DNA of 64,000 nt from Corallococcus macrosporus DSM 14697. Its GTDB lineage: Bacteria > Myxococcota > Myxococcia > Myxococcales > Myxococcaceae. The translations under genes and the position numbers were made by a program. The notes under the pieces were generated by a model. It did no database searches and was not told where the DNA came from. It worked only from the letters and a program-made list of their open reading frames with translations. Location of the stretch: NCBI RefSeq assembly GCF_002305895.1, contig NZ_CP022203.1, forward strand, positions 7,722,001-7,786,000, read 5' to 3'. Numbering within the stretch: position 1 is the stretch's first letter; every line of letters starts with the position of its first letter. Below, in pieces: positions 33,672-42,506 of the stretch.

Positions 33672-35426
33672 GTGAGCGACCTGGCGGCGCGAACATGGCG
33701 AGCGGTCCGGCGGGGGCCACCGGGCCTGCGCCAGGCGCGCGACTATCAGCGCCGTTGGTTCCGGGAGGACCTGCTCTCCTCACTCACGATTGGCGCGATG
33801 CTCATCCCCCAGGGCCTGGCCTATGCGCAGCTCGTGGGCGTGCGCCCCGCGGCGGGGCTCTACGCGGGCGTGGTGGGCATGGTGGCCTACGCGCTGTTCG
33901 GGCCCTCGCGGCACCTCATCATCGGTCCGGAGGCCGGTGCCGCCATCCTCAGCGCCGCGGCGCTCGCGCCGATGGCCGCGGGAGCGGACGCCGCCCGCTA
34001 CGCCTCGTTGGCGGCGCTGCTGGCGCTGCTGGTCGGCGGGCTGAGCCTGCTCGGAGGACTGCTCAAGCTGGGCGCGCTCGCGGACTTCCTGTCCAAGCCC
34101 ATCCTCATCGGCTACATCAATGGCGCGGCGCTCATCATCATCGGCAGCCAGCTCGCGCGGCTCTTCGGGCTGGAGCGCCACGCCGACACCTTCACGGGGC
34201 AGGTCCACGAGGTGGCCACCCACCTCCGCCAGACCCACATCCCGACGCTCCTGCTGGGGCTGGGCGTCATCACCCTGCTCGTGCTGCTGCGGCGGCTGCT
34301 CCCCAAGGCGCCCGGTCCGCTCATCCTCGTCGTCCTCACCACGGCGGCGGGGGCGCTGTTCCAACTGGAGCATGGCGGCATCAAGGTCGTGGGCCCCCTC
34401 GCCGCCGAGCCTCCCACTCCGAGCCTGCCGTCCCTGCGCTTCGACGACGTGCGGGCGCTGCTCCCCGCCGCCTTCAGCCTGGCGCTCGTCAACTACGCCA
34501 GCTCCGTCCTGACGGGCCGGCTCTACGCCGACAGGTTCCGCTACCGGCTGGACAGCAACCAGGAGTTCCTCGGTCAGGCCGCCGCCAACCTCGCCAATGC
34601 CTTCAGCCAGGGGTTCCCCGTGACGGGAAGTGACTCGCGCACGGCGGTCAACGTCTCCATGGGTGGGCGGACCCAGTTGGTGGGGGTGCTCGCCTCCGCC
34701 GTGGTGCTGGTGTTCGCGTTGTTCCTCACGCCCCTGTTGCGCGACCTGCCCATGGTGACGCTCGGCGCCATCGTCTTCGTGGCCGCGGTGTACCTGCTGC
34801 AGGTCCAGGCCATCATCGACCTGTGGCGCGTGCGGCGCGTGGAGGCGGTGCTCGCGTGCGTGACGATGGTGGGGGTGCTGGTGCTGGGCATCCTCCAGGG
34901 AATCCTCGTCGCGGTGGCGCTGGCGCTGGCGGACCTCATCCGCCGCGCCGCCCGGCCCCATGACGCGGTGCTGGGCCAGCGCGAGGGCATGCCCGGCTAT
35001 CACGACATCGAGCGCGCCGAAAACACGGAGACCGTGCCTGGACTCGTCATCTACCGCTTCGATGCGCCGCTGTTCTTCGCCAACGCGAGACATCTGCGGG
35101 AGCAGGCCCGGTCCCTGATTTCCAGCGCGGAGGCGCCCGTGCGGTGGTTCATCATCGATACGTCCGCCGTGTTCGACATGGACGTCACCGCGGCGGAGGG
35201 CCTGGAGAAGCTGCGGCGCGAGTTCGAGGACGAGGGCGTGGTGCTGGGCATCGCCGAGCCCCGGGCGCCCCTGCGCGTGCTGCTGCGGCGCACCGGGCTG
35301 CTGGAGCGCCTGGGCCCGCAGAACGTGCATGCCACCGTGGGAGCGGCCGTGCGCCATTTCCTCAAGGACGCCGGCGCGAGGCACCCGCGTGCCGGTGAGC
35401 CTCCGGCGCCCCCTCCCGTGCACTGA
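33672..35426 (+). CDS. SulP-family anion (sulfate) transporter with STAS domain
   Basis: This is a 584-residue SLC26/SulP transporter. It has about twelve or more membrane segments: the N-terminal signature IGAMLIPQGLAYAQLVGVRP, then FSQGFPVTGSDSRTAVN in the core. It ends in a STAS domain at about 455-565 (VIYRFDAPLFFANARHLREQ, then IDTSAVFDMDVTAAEGLEKL). Substrates in the family include sulfate, bicarbonate and other anions. The GTG at 33672 was chosen because GAGGGGA lies seven bases upstream; the frame is open back to 33519. An arylsulfatase gene follows 91 bases later, which favours sulfate. Confidence 0.9.
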   Translation: MSDLAARTWRAVRRGPPGLRQARDYQRRWFREDLLSSLTIGAMLIPQGLAYAQLVGVRPAAGLYAGVVGMVAYALFGPSRHLIIGPEAGAAILSAAALAPMAAGADAARYASLAALLALLVGGLSLLGGLLKLGALADFLSKPILIGYINGAALIIIGSQLARLFGLERHADTFTGQVHEVATHLRQTHIPTLLLGLGVITLLVLLRRLLPKAPGPLILVVLTTAAGALFQLEHGGIKVVGPLAAEPPTPSLPSLRFDDVRALLPAAFSLALVNYASSVLTGRLYADRFRYRLDSNQEFLGQAAANLANAFSQGFPVTGSDSRTAVNVSMGGRTQLVGVLASAVVLVFALFLTPLLRDLPMVTLGAIVFVAAVYLLQVQAIIDLWRVRRVEAVLACVTMVGVLVLGILQGILVAVALALADLIRRAARPHDAVLGQREGMPGYHDIERAENTETVPGLVIYRFDAPLFFANARHLREQARSLISSAEAPVRWFIIDTSAVFDMDVTAAEGLEKLRREFEDEGVVLGIAEPRAPLRVLLRRTGLLERLGPQNVHATVGAAVRHFLKDAGARHPRAGEPPAPPPVH

Positions 35427-35517
35427 GCGGGGCGCGGCAGGACGCTGGAGTGCCCCCTCCTTCCGGACCATGCCCCCACGGCGCCACGTGCACACCTCTC
35501 CGTCCAGGAGGCGACAC

Positions 35518-37182
35518 ATGGCAAGCAAGGCGAAGCCCACGGGCAATGGAAATGGCAACGGCAAGCAGGCGCGGGGCAAGCCCAACATCCTGGTCATCTG
35601 GGGCGATGACATCGGGCTCTGGAATGTCAGCGCCTACAACCAGGGGATGATGGGCTACCGCACGCCCAACATCGACCGCATCGCGAAGGAAGGCGCGATG
35701 ATGACGGACTGCTACGGCCAGCAGAGCTGCACCGCGGGCCGCGCGGCCTTCATCACCGGAATGAATCCGCTCCGCACGGGGCTCACCACCATCGGCATGC
35801 CCGGGGCGAAGTATGGGCTCCAGGACTCCGACCCCACCATCGCGGAGCTGCTCAAGCCGCTGGGCTACACCTGCGGCCACTTCGGAAAGAATCACGTGGG
35901 TGACTCCAACCCCTACCTGCCCACCGTCCACGGCTTCGACGAGTTCTACGGCAACCTCTACCACCTCAACGCGGAGAACGAGCCGGAGTGCCCGGACTAC
36001 CCGAAGGACCCGGCCTTCAAGGCGCGCTTCGGCCCGCGCGGCGTGCTCCACAGTTGGGCCACGGACCGCGATGACCCCACCGATGACGAGCGCTGGGGCG
36101 TGGTGGGCAAGCAGCGCATCGAGGACACCGGCCCGCTCACCCGCAAGCGCATGGAGACCGTGGACGGGGAGTTCCTGAAGGGGACGCTGGACTTCATGGA
36201 GCGCGCGGTGAAGGACGGCAAGCCGTTCTTCCTCTGGCACAACACCACGCGCACCCACGTCTGGACCTACCTCCAGGAGAAGTACCAGAACGCCACCGGC
36301 TACGGCCTCTACGCGGACGCCATGCGGGAGCTGGACGACATCGTCGGCGCGCTGCTGGCCAAGCTGGACGAGCTGGGCATCGCGGACAACACGCTGGTGG
36401 TCTTCTCCACCGACAACGGCGTGGAGAAGATGGGCTGGCCGGACGGCGGCAACTGCCCGTTCCGGGGCGAGAAGGGCTCCACCTGGGAGGGCGGCGTGCG
36501 CGTGCCCTGCCTGGTACGCTGGCCGGGCGTCGTGGAGGCCGGGCGCGTCATCAACGACATCTTCGCGCATGAGGACTGGATGCCCACGCTGGTCTCCGCG
36601 GCGGGCGGCCCCACGGACCTCGTGGAGCAGTGCAGGCGCGGCTACAAGGCGGGAGACAAGACGTTCAAGGTCTACCTGGACGGGTATGACCAGAACGGGC
36701 TGCTCTCCGGCAAGGAGGCGGGGCGCCGGCACGAGTTCATCTACGTGCTCGACAGCGGGAACCTCGCGGCCGTCCGTCACGACGACTGGAAGCTCATCTT
36801 CAACTACCAGGATGGCGAGGGCCCGGACATGTGGTTCAGCGGCAAGCGCTTCGACCCGACGTGGCCGTACCTCATCAACCTGCGCTCGGACCCGTTCGAG
36901 TACGGACCGAATGCCGGACAGTACCTGCGGTGGTACGGGGAGCGCATGTTCACCTTCGTGCCCGCGCAGGCGCTGGTCCAGAAGTTCGCCCAGAGCCTGC
37001 TCGACTACCCCCCCAGCCAGGCTCCGGGCAGCCTGAGCATCGGCCCCATCAAGGAGCGGGTGAAGCGGCAGTTGCAGGAGGAGCGCGAGCGCCAGGAGGA
37101 GTCCGGCATCGGAGACCAGGTCATGGCGCTGGCCAATGACGTGGAGAAGTTCATCCGCCGCTTCCAGCAGTCCCACGCGTAA
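35518..37182 (+). CDS. Arylsulfatase (sulfatase family)
   Basis: This is a 554-residue sulfatase hydrolysing sulfate esters. The formylglycine site reads QQSCTAGRAAFITG, matching the Cys-type CxAxR signature, so it needs a formylglycine-generating enzyme encoded elsewhere. Metal ligands are Asp-Asp in VIWGDDIGLWN and Asp-Asn in FSTDNGVEKMGWP. The start has a Gly/Asn-rich low-complexity leader and no signal peptide, so it is probably cytoplasmic. The C-terminal 60 residues are helical and charged. AGGAGG precedes the ATG. It follows a SulP anion transporter, which suggests a linked sulfate use or release role. Confidence 0.93.
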   Translation: MASKAKPTGNGNGNGKQARGKPNILVIWGDDIGLWNVSAYNQGMMGYRTPNIDRIAKEGAMMTDCYGQQSCTAGRAAFITGMNPLRTGLTTIGMPGAKYGLQDSDPTIAELLKPLGYTCGHFGKNHVGDSNPYLPTVHGFDEFYGNLYHLNAENEPECPDYPKDPAFKARFGPRGVLHSWATDRDDPTDDERWGVVGKQRIEDTGPLTRKRMETVDGEFLKGTLDFMERAVKDGKPFFLWHNTTRTHVWTYLQEKYQNATGYGLYADAMRELDDIVGALLAKLDELGIADNTLVVFSTDNGVEKMGWPDGGNCPFRGEKGSTWEGGVRVPCLVRWPGVVEAGRVINDIFAHEDWMPTLVSAAGGPTDLVEQCRRGYKAGDKTFKVYLDGYDQNGLLSGKEAGRRHEFIYVLDSGNLAAVRHDDWKLIFNYQDGEGPDMWFSGKRFDPTWPYLINLRSDPFEYGPNAGQYLRWYGERMFTFVPAQALVQKFAQSLLDYPPSQAPGSLSIGPIKERVKRQLQEERERQEESGIGDQVMALANDVEKFIRRFQQSHA

Positions 37183-37196
37183 CCCCGCGCGGCGCC

Positions 37197-37222
37197 GGGC
37201 GGCGGAGCACCAGCCGCCGCCC
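37197..37222 (+). terminator. Hairpin after the arylsulfatase gene
   Basis: A perfect 9-bp stem GGGCGGCGG / CCGCCGCCC with an eight-base loop lies 14 bases after the stop codon. Confidence 0.55.
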
Positions 37223-37229
37223 GTGCCCG

Positions 37230-37565
37230 CTACACGCGCGCGGGCCCAGACGGCGCCGTGTCGCCGCGGTCCACGCGGCGGCAGCACGTGCGCGTCGCTG
37301 TATTCGGGCAGCGGCCGGAAGAAGCGCCACAACGTCGTGGCCGCGAGGATGCCCACGCCGAGCATCAGGAAGCGCAGCAGGCCATAGGCCAGGCGCGTCA
37401 GGCCTGCCTCCACGGACTCCGTTGCCAGCTCCAGCGAGCCGAGCGTGACGACCGTCGCGGGCACCAGCAGCTCCACCCCGCCGCCAATGCCTGGAGAGGC
37501 CCTTCGATGAAACGTGCGAGCGCGGCGAGCAGCCGGCCCCCTTCGTTCAGCGCTCCACGAACCAT
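37230..37565 (-). pseudogene. Frameshifted small membrane protein gene
   Basis: An ATG at 37565, preceded by an excellent AGGAGGGAG site, opens a frame reading MVRGALNEGGRLLAALARF. After the GGGG run near 37477 the sensible protein continues in another frame with ELLVPATVVTLGSLELATES and RLAYGLLRFLMLGVGILAA, then FFRPLPEYSDAHVLPP. Near 37290 it returns to the first frame and ends DRGDTAPSGPARV at a TAG (37230-37232). The span is exactly 112 codons, so the two shifts cancel. With one base added and one removed it encodes about 111 residues with one or two membrane helices. Part resembles the ThrE exporter C-terminus, weakly. It is either a decayed gene or a sequence error. Confidence 0.45.
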
Positions 37566-37836
37566 GCTCCCTCCTGGCGCGCCGCGCCCCACACTGCCTT
37601 CCAGGACGGTGATGCCGGCATCAACGCTCCACAACGCCGACTGGAGGGCGTGGGCAGAGGGCCCGCTGGGCCCGGCCGCCCATGGAACTCCCTGATATTG
37701 CTGCACTTCCATGCCCTCCTTGAGGCCAAGGCGAGCGGGCTTCCCGATTTTTTCGCCGCGTGTCGATCCGCCCCGGGTTTATTCGTCGCCCTTTTGAACG
37801 AGGCCGCAGCGCCTCCCGAACCGAAAGGAAGCACCG

Positions 37837-38271
37837 ATGCGCGTCATGGTCATTGTGAAGGCGACGAAGAACTCCGAGGCCGGCGTGATGCCCGACGAGA
37901 AGCTGATGACCGACATGGGCAATTACAACGAGGAGCTGATGAAGGCTGGCGTGCTCCTGGCTGGTGACGGTCTCCACCCGAGCACCAAGGGCAAGCGCAT
38001 CCGGTTCGCGGAGGGGAAGAAGCGCGTCATCGACGGTCCGTTCGCGGAGACGAAGGAGCTCATCGCCGGCTATTGGATCTGGCAGGTGAAGTCGATGGAC
38101 GAAGCCGTGGAGTGGGCGCGCCGCTGCCCGCCCCCCATGCCCGGCGAGGAGTCCGAGCTGGAGATTCGTCCCGTCTTCGAGGCCGAGGACTTCGGCGCCG
38201 AGTACACGCCGGAGCTGCGCGCCCAGGAGGACAGGCTGCGCGCGGAGCTGGAGCAGAAGCAGAAGGCGTGA
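37837..38271 (+). CDS. YciI-like/DGPF-domain protein
   Basis: This is a 144-residue protein of the YCII-related family. The hallmark DGPF motif is present in KRVIDGPFAETKELIAGYWI, with the following helix VKSMDEAVEWARRCP. These small dimeric alpha/beta-barrel proteins are often cotranscribed with ECF sigma factors, but no sigma gene is adjacent here and the reaction is unknown. The GAAAGGAAG site before the ATG is good. A charged helical tail of about 30 residues ends the protein. Confidence 0.9.
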   Translation: MRVMVIVKATKNSEAGVMPDEKLMTDMGNYNEELMKAGVLLAGDGLHPSTKGKRIRFAEGKKRVIDGPFAETKELIAGYWIWQVKSMDEAVEWARRCPPPMPGEESELEIRPVFEAEDFGAEYTPELRAQEDRLRAELEQKQKA

Positions 38272-38284
38272 GGCGGCGCGGAGT

Positions 38285-38307
38285 GAGGCCCGGTGCCGCC
38301 GGGCCTC
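38285..38307 (+). terminator. Hairpin after the YciI-like gene
   Basis: A perfect 9-bp stem GAGGCCCGG / CCGGGCCTC with a five-base loop lies 13 bases after the stop codon. Confidence 0.6.
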
Positions 38308-38382
38308 CTCGGGTCGTCAGAGCCGGGTGCTAACGCCTGATGGGTGCTCCCACGGACTCGGAGCACGCGTCAGGGGGACGGC

Positions 38383-39747
38383 ATGACGTTGCGTGGGGCA
38401 GTGGCGCTGCTCGTGAGCGTGCTTCTCGTGGGCTGCACGACACCGCGAGTCGTACGCCTGGAGACGGGACAGGGCGAGCCCATCGTCTACATCCCGCCGA
38501 AGAACGCGAAGCAGGTCGAGGTGGATGAAGACGCGTTCCGGAATGTGATGACCCGGCTCGTGCTCGACATGCGCTTCTCCCTTCGCGAGGAGGAGACGGG
38601 GCGTCCACGAGTCCGGCTCGCCTCGTGGGGTTCAGCGTCCCAGGGGGCCGGGCACGACTATGGCGCCTGGTGCTCCCGCCAGGACAGTCCTGGCGAGTGC
38701 CTCACGCTCCTGGAGGGTGGCTTCTCCTTCCTGGATGCCAGGGCCCGTCGGCAGATGGCGCTCGCCTTCGCCTGGGACGGCGTGTGGGAGGGAGTGCAGG
38801 ACGCGGTGCAGGAGGTCGTCAATCCGCTCGCGCTCAAGGCCATGCTGACGTCGGCCATGGCCGCGTACATGTTCCTTGTCGTCGCGCCGGAGCCCGTCAC
38901 CAAGGTCGTCGCCGTCGCGCTGACGACCTTTGTCCTCGCCTACCTCGGCGTGGACGCCTTCATGAGCCTCGTGGAGGGCTGGCAGCGCCTGTCCGCGGAC
39001 ACCGAACGAGCCGTGTCGTTCCGGGAACTGGAGGACGCGGGGCACCGCTTCGGCCAGGTCATGGGGGAGAACGGCGCACGCGTCCTCATCCTCGCGCTGA
39101 CGGCGGCGCTGAGCGGCGGTGCCTCAAGCATGGCCTCCAAGGGGCCCACGCTCCCTGGCTTCGCCAGCGCCGCGCTGGCCGCGGAGACGCAGGCCGGCTT
39201 CCGGCTGTCCGCCGCGATGGCGGGGGGCGTGCGCTCCATCTCCGTCGCCGAGGGCGTCATGACCGTGGGCATCGCGCCCCATGCGGTCGCCATGACGGCT
39301 CGCGGGCCTGACAAAGAGCCCACACCTGGGGTTGATAGCACTGCATCCGAGCAGTTGCTCCCTAACCAGCAACCCGATTTGCTTCCTGTAGAGCTAGAAC
39401 GAGCGCGCAAGCTCGGGGTCCGTCCCACTCGCGTGGATTCGGCTGAGTTCGCACGCTATGCCACCGAGGACCGCGTGAAGTGGGTGCTCACTGCAGACGG
39501 CCAGCTACAAATCGTCCCGCACACTTGGAGGGGACTGGAGATCTCCCACGCCGTCGCCAGCGGAGGCAAACCCGTGCTCGCGGCAGGGGAAGCAGAGTTG
39601 GCCGTCCACGGGTCCACGTATTTTGGTATCCGGATCACGTCTCAGAGTGGCCACTACCTCAAAGGTGCATCAAAGGTCACGAACAGTCGGGTCGTTGAGC
39701 TTGGACGAAGAGCCTTCGCTCAATTTGGAATCACCTTTCCTCCCTGA
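38383..39747 (+). CDS. SitA5-like polymorphic toxin lipoprotein
   Basis: This is a 454-residue lipoprotein whose N-terminus (LLVGCTTPRVVRLETGQGEP, lipidated Cys18) closely fits the myxobacterial SitA5 toxin family as I recall it. SitA proteins are handed between sibling cells by outer-membrane exchange and kill cells lacking the cognate immunity protein. The conserved middle includes a helical membrane-like stretch (about 155-200: MLTSAMAAYMFLVVAPEPVT and VLAYLGVDAFMSLVEGW) and VMGENGARVLILALTAALSG. The C-terminal 130 residues (from about 315) form the variable tip with WRGLEISHAVASGGKPVLAA and ITSQSGHYLKGASKVTNSR. Its activity is unknown. GC content falls at the tip. A separate small gene, the likely immunity gene, follows ten bases later. 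Confidence 0.82.
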   Translation: MTLRGAVALLVSVLLVGCTTPRVVRLETGQGEPIVYIPPKNAKQVEVDEDAFRNVMTRLVLDMRFSLREEETGRPRVRLASWGSASQGAGHDYGAWCSRQDSPGECLTLLEGGFSFLDARARRQMALAFAWDGVWEGVQDAVQEVVNPLALKAMLTSAMAAYMFLVVAPEPVTKVVAVALTTFVLAYLGVDAFMSLVEGWQRLSADTERAVSFRELEDAGHRFGQVMGENGARVLILALTAALSGGASSMASKGPTLPGFASAALAAETQAGFRLSAAMAGGVRSISVAEGVMTVGIAPHAVAMTARGPDKEPTPGVDSTASEQLLPNQQPDLLPVELERARKLGVRPTRVDSAEFARYATEDRVKWVLTADGQLQIVPHTWRGLEISHAVASGGKPVLAAGEAELAVHGSTYFGIRITSQSGHYLKGASKVTNSRVVELGRRAFAQFGITFPP

Positions 39748-39757
39748 TGGAGGGGCC

Positions 39758-40306
39758 ATGGAAGTGAACTCCTCGTTGGTCCAAACCGTCTTGAGGTGGC
39801 CGCTACCGCGGTTGAGGGCGTGGCTTGATGGACTTGCCGTCGGTGAGCCCGTCGACGGAAAGGACTTCAACTGGGATGTCTTCGCCTTCACCCTCGCGGC
39901 GCGAGCCCAAGAAGAAACGAGCGTGGAATGGGCCCACCTCGCGCTGCTGGTCTACGGCGTCCTCGCACAACGCCGTTCCGACGAAGCGGAATTCTCCATC
40001 AGGCTCTCAGAGATGAACCTGCGCGCGTGGATGATTGCGGAGGTCGGCCAGCGTGAGGGCGACTTCGTCCTCGACCCCGCCCCCATCGTCGCGTGGGTCC
40101 AGCGCCTGACGACAATGCCGCTGGAAGAGGCCGCCCGATGGGTGGCCCATGAAGACCTTCGCGCCATCCCTATCGAGAAACTCCAAGCCATGCGCAGGCT
40201 CAAGCACGCCCTCAAAATCCTGGCCCACGCCCTACCCAGGACGAATGTGGAGCAGAAGCACCCGGAGCTCATCCCCTGGCTCCAGCTCCGAGCTCGCCTC
40301 CCCTGA
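39758..40306 (+). CDS. Putative immunity protein for the adjacent SitA5-like toxin
   Basis: This 182-residue soluble, mostly helical protein has no signal peptide or recognised domain. Features are an N-terminal helix VQTVLRWPLPRLRAWLDGLA and a C-terminal helical run EKLQAMRRLKHALKILAHAL. It starts ten bases after the toxin stop with GGAGGGG as ribosome site, so it is cotranscribed. Position, size and lower GC content match immunity genes of Sit loci, which act in the cytoplasm or at the membrane of the recipient. The immunity role is inferred from context only. Confidence 0.75.
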   Translation: MEVNSSLVQTVLRWPLPRLRAWLDGLAVGEPVDGKDFNWDVFAFTLAARAQEETSVEWAHLALLVYGVLAQRRSDEAEFSIRLSEMNLRAWMIAEVGQREGDFVLDPAPIVAWVQRLTTMPLEEAARWVAHEDLRAIPIEKLQAMRRLKHALKILAHALPRTNVEQKHPELIPWLQLRARLP

Positions 40307-40315
40307 CGCGCCGCC

Positions 40316-40909
40316 CTACCCCGCCCCGCCAGGCACCTGCGTCACGTGGCTCAGGAAGTCGCGAAGAATCCGCGCCGTCGCCCCCCAGATGACGTGCGTC
40401 CCGTACGTGTAGAAGTACAGGTCCCGCTCCGCCCCCAGGATTTCCTTCCGCTCCACGCGGAGGATGGACGGGTCCAGCAGGCCGGACAGCGGCACCTCCA
40501 GGATGAAGGCCACCTCCTCCGCGCTCGGCTGGTACTTCCCGTCCCCGGGAATCACACCGACAAACGGCCGCACCCGGTACTGCGAAATCGTGGGCACCTC
40601 ATCCAGCATCCCCAGCACCCGCACGCCGCGCCGGTCGATGCCCAGTTCCTCCTCCGTCTCCCGCAGCGCCGTGTGCAGGGGCGTCGCGTCCTCCGGCTCG
40701 CGGCCCCCGCCCGGGAAGCTGTACTGGTCCGCGTGCGTCCGCAGCGTCGCGGGCCGGCGCGTGAAGAGCACGTGGGGCACGCCGTCCCGCTCGAACACCG
40801 GCACCAGCACCGAGGCCTCGCGCAGGGTCCACCCCGGCAGGTGCACCTCACGCGCCGGCCGCGCGGACAGCCGTGACTCCAGTGCCTGGAACAGCGCCTC
40901 CACACTCAC
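40316..40909 (-). CDS. NUDIX hydrolase, CoA pyrophosphatase-like
   Basis: This is a 197-residue NUDIX enzyme. The Nudix box is [20 protein letters not shown] followed by EELGI, with the conserved Glu pair. Upstream is [20 protein letters not shown], the pattern typical of the NudL/YeaB CoA diphosphatase group (LxxRSxxLxxHxGqiaFPGG). The start is a GTG at 40909. It lies 18 bases downstream of uppP's end on the same strand and converges on the immunity gene. CoA or nucleotide pyrophosphate cleavage is likely. Confidence 0.88.
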   Translation of the reverse strand: MSVEALFQALESRLSARPAREVHLPGWTLREASVLVPVFERDGVPHVLFTRRPATLRTHADQYSFPGGGREPEDATPLHTALRETEEELGIDRRGVRVLGMLDEVPTISQYRVRPFVGVIPGDGKYQPSAEEVAFILEVPLSGLLDPSILRVERKEILGAERDLYFYTYGTHVIWGATARILRDFLSHVTQVPGGAG

Positions 40910-40927
40910 GGCCCACGTCCTCCCACG

Positions 40928-41821
40928 CTAGTCGGTAATCTGCTTCTCCACCGGCGGCGTCCCCGGCTCGCCCGGGACGTCCACGTTCTCCGTCCCCGAC
41001 AGCGGGCTGAGCTTCCCCGTCTGGAGCAGCGCCAGCAGCAGCAGGCCCAGCGCTACGCGGTACACCACGAACACCATCGTCGTCCGCGTGCGCAGGAACT
41101 TCAGCAGCCACGCGATGGCCACCATGCCCGACGCGAAGGCCACCAGCGTCCCCACCCAGAGCGCCATGGCGGAAGGCCGCGTCTGGGCCTCCAGCAGGTG
41201 CTTGAGCTCGAAGACGCCCGCCAGCGTGGTGGCCGGAATGGACAAGAGGAACGAGTAGCGCGCCGCGTCCTCGCGCTTGAGCCCCAGCGACAGGCCGCCC
41301 GTCAGCGTGGTGCCGGAGCGGGACGCCCCCGGAATCAGCGCCAGCGCCTGCCACATGCCGATGAGGATGCCGTCCTTCCACCGCATGTCCGACAGCGTCC
41401 GCTGGTGCGAGGCCCGCTTCTCCACCACGAGCAGGATGAGCGCCAGCACGATGAGACTGCCGGAGATGACGTAGAGCGAGCGGAACTCGTTCTCGATGAA
41501 CTTCTTCAGCGTGAGCCCGGCGATGCCCACCGGCAGCGTGCCCACCAGGACGAACCACGCCAGCCGCGCCTCCAGCGTGCCGAAGGGCTCGCGCCGCGCC
41601 AGCCCCCGGAAGAAGGCCGCCACCAGCGACACGATGTCCTTGCGGAAGTAGATGAGCACGGCCGCCACCGTGCCCAACTGGATGACCGCCGAGTACGCCG
41701 CGCCCGGGTCCTTCCAGCCGAACAGCTCCGGCGCGATGCGCAGGTGCGCCGTGGAGCTGATGGGGAGGAACTCCGTGAGACCCTGGACCAGACCCAGGAC
41801 GATGGCTTCGAGGAGGCTCAT
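40928..41821 (-). CDS. uppP: Undecaprenyl-diphosphate phosphatase
   Basis: This is a 297-residue inner-membrane enzyme recycling undecaprenyl pyrophosphate for cell-wall and polysaccharide synthesis. It belongs to the UppP/BacA family: the acidic motif is GLVQGLTEFLPISSTAHL, and the second motif IPGASRSGTTLTGGL contains the catalytic Ser-Arg. About eight membrane helices are visible. The C-terminus carries an extra acidic, Pro-rich tail of about 25 residues. AGGAGG-like sequence is not evident before the ATG, but the start MSLLEAIVLGLVQG is the conserved one. Confidence 0.94.
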   Translation of the reverse strand: MSLLEAIVLGLVQGLTEFLPISSTAHLRIAPELFGWKDPGAAYSAVIQLGTVAAVLIYFRKDIVSLVAAFFRGLARREPFGTLEARLAWFVLVGTLPVGIAGLTLKKFIENEFRSLYVISGSLIVLALILLVVEKRASHQRTLSDMRWKDGILIGMWQALALIPGASRSGTTLTGGLSLGLKREDAARYSFLLSIPATTLAGVFELKHLLEAQTRPSAMALWVGTLVAFASGMVAIAWLLKFLRTRTTMVFVVYRVALGLLLLALLQTGKLSPLSGTENVDVPGEPGTPPVEKQITD

Positions 41822-41935
41822 AGGGTGCGGCCACCGGATGTATGCCCGCTCTCCCCGCCCAGCAAGGGTGTTCCGCCGCCTCTGTGCGCATGAGCACCCA
41901 AGGCCCGCGCGGGCCGGGTAGGCTCGGACCGCACC

Positions 41936-42418
41936 ATGCCCCCTGCCCCCCTCTGCCCCTGCTCCTCCGGCCTGCGCTACCGCGAGTGCTGCGCGCCCTT
42001 CCACCGCGGCGAGGCCGAGCCCCCCGACGCCGAGCGCCTCATGCGCAGCCGCTACAGCGCCTTCGCCCTGCGCGAGGTCGCCTGGCTGTGGAAGTCCCTG
42101 CACCCCGACCACCCGGACCGCGCGAAGCCCCAGGAAGCGGTGCTGCGCGAGCTGCGCGCGTTCGCCCAGGCCCACCAGTACCCGAAGCTGGTGGTGATGG
42201 ACCGCGAGCCCCCGGATGAAACCGGGCTGGCGCAGGTGCTCTTCTTCGCCAAGGTGTTCGAGAAGGGAAAGGACCAATCCTTCGTGGAGCGCTCCGACTT
42301 CCGGCATGACGGCACCGGCTGGCGCTACCTGTCCGGCGTGGCGCTGGCGCCCAAGGCGCTCTCCGTCCCGCCGGAGTCCCTCACGCTCGCCACGTTCCCT
42401 CGCCAGGTGGGCGTCTGA
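41936..42418 (+). CDS. YchJ-family (UPF0225) SEC-C motif protein
   Basis: This is a 160-residue protein with an N-terminal zinc-binding SEC-C-like motif (CPCSSGLRYRECCAPFHRGE), followed by the conserved RLMRSRYSAFALREVAWLW that marks the YchJ family. The C-terminal domain has an NTF2-like pattern (FFAKVFEKGKDQSFVERSDF). The role is unknown. It starts about 115 bases from the divergent uppP start, so the two may share a promoter region. Confidence 0.9.
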   Translation: MPPAPLCPCSSGLRYRECCAPFHRGEAEPPDAERLMRSRYSAFALREVAWLWKSLHPDHPDRAKPQEAVLRELRAFAQAHQYPKLVVMDREPPDETGLAQVLFFAKVFEKGKDQSFVERSDFRHDGTGWRYLSGVALAPKALSVPPESLTLATFPRQVGV

Positions 42419-42506
42419 AAGTGGATGAAGCAGGCTGCCCGCCCGCCCCCGGGGGCGGCAGTCTCCCGTTGAAATGAAGGGGCCCTTCTCGTAGGTTCCC
42501 CCGTGA

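Noticed and set aside
37230-37565. Direct annotation of the frameshifted gene as a ThrE-type amino-acid exporter
   Set aside because: Only one segment of about 45 residues looks similar, and the total length is far below that family, so the likeness is noted but not used as a name.
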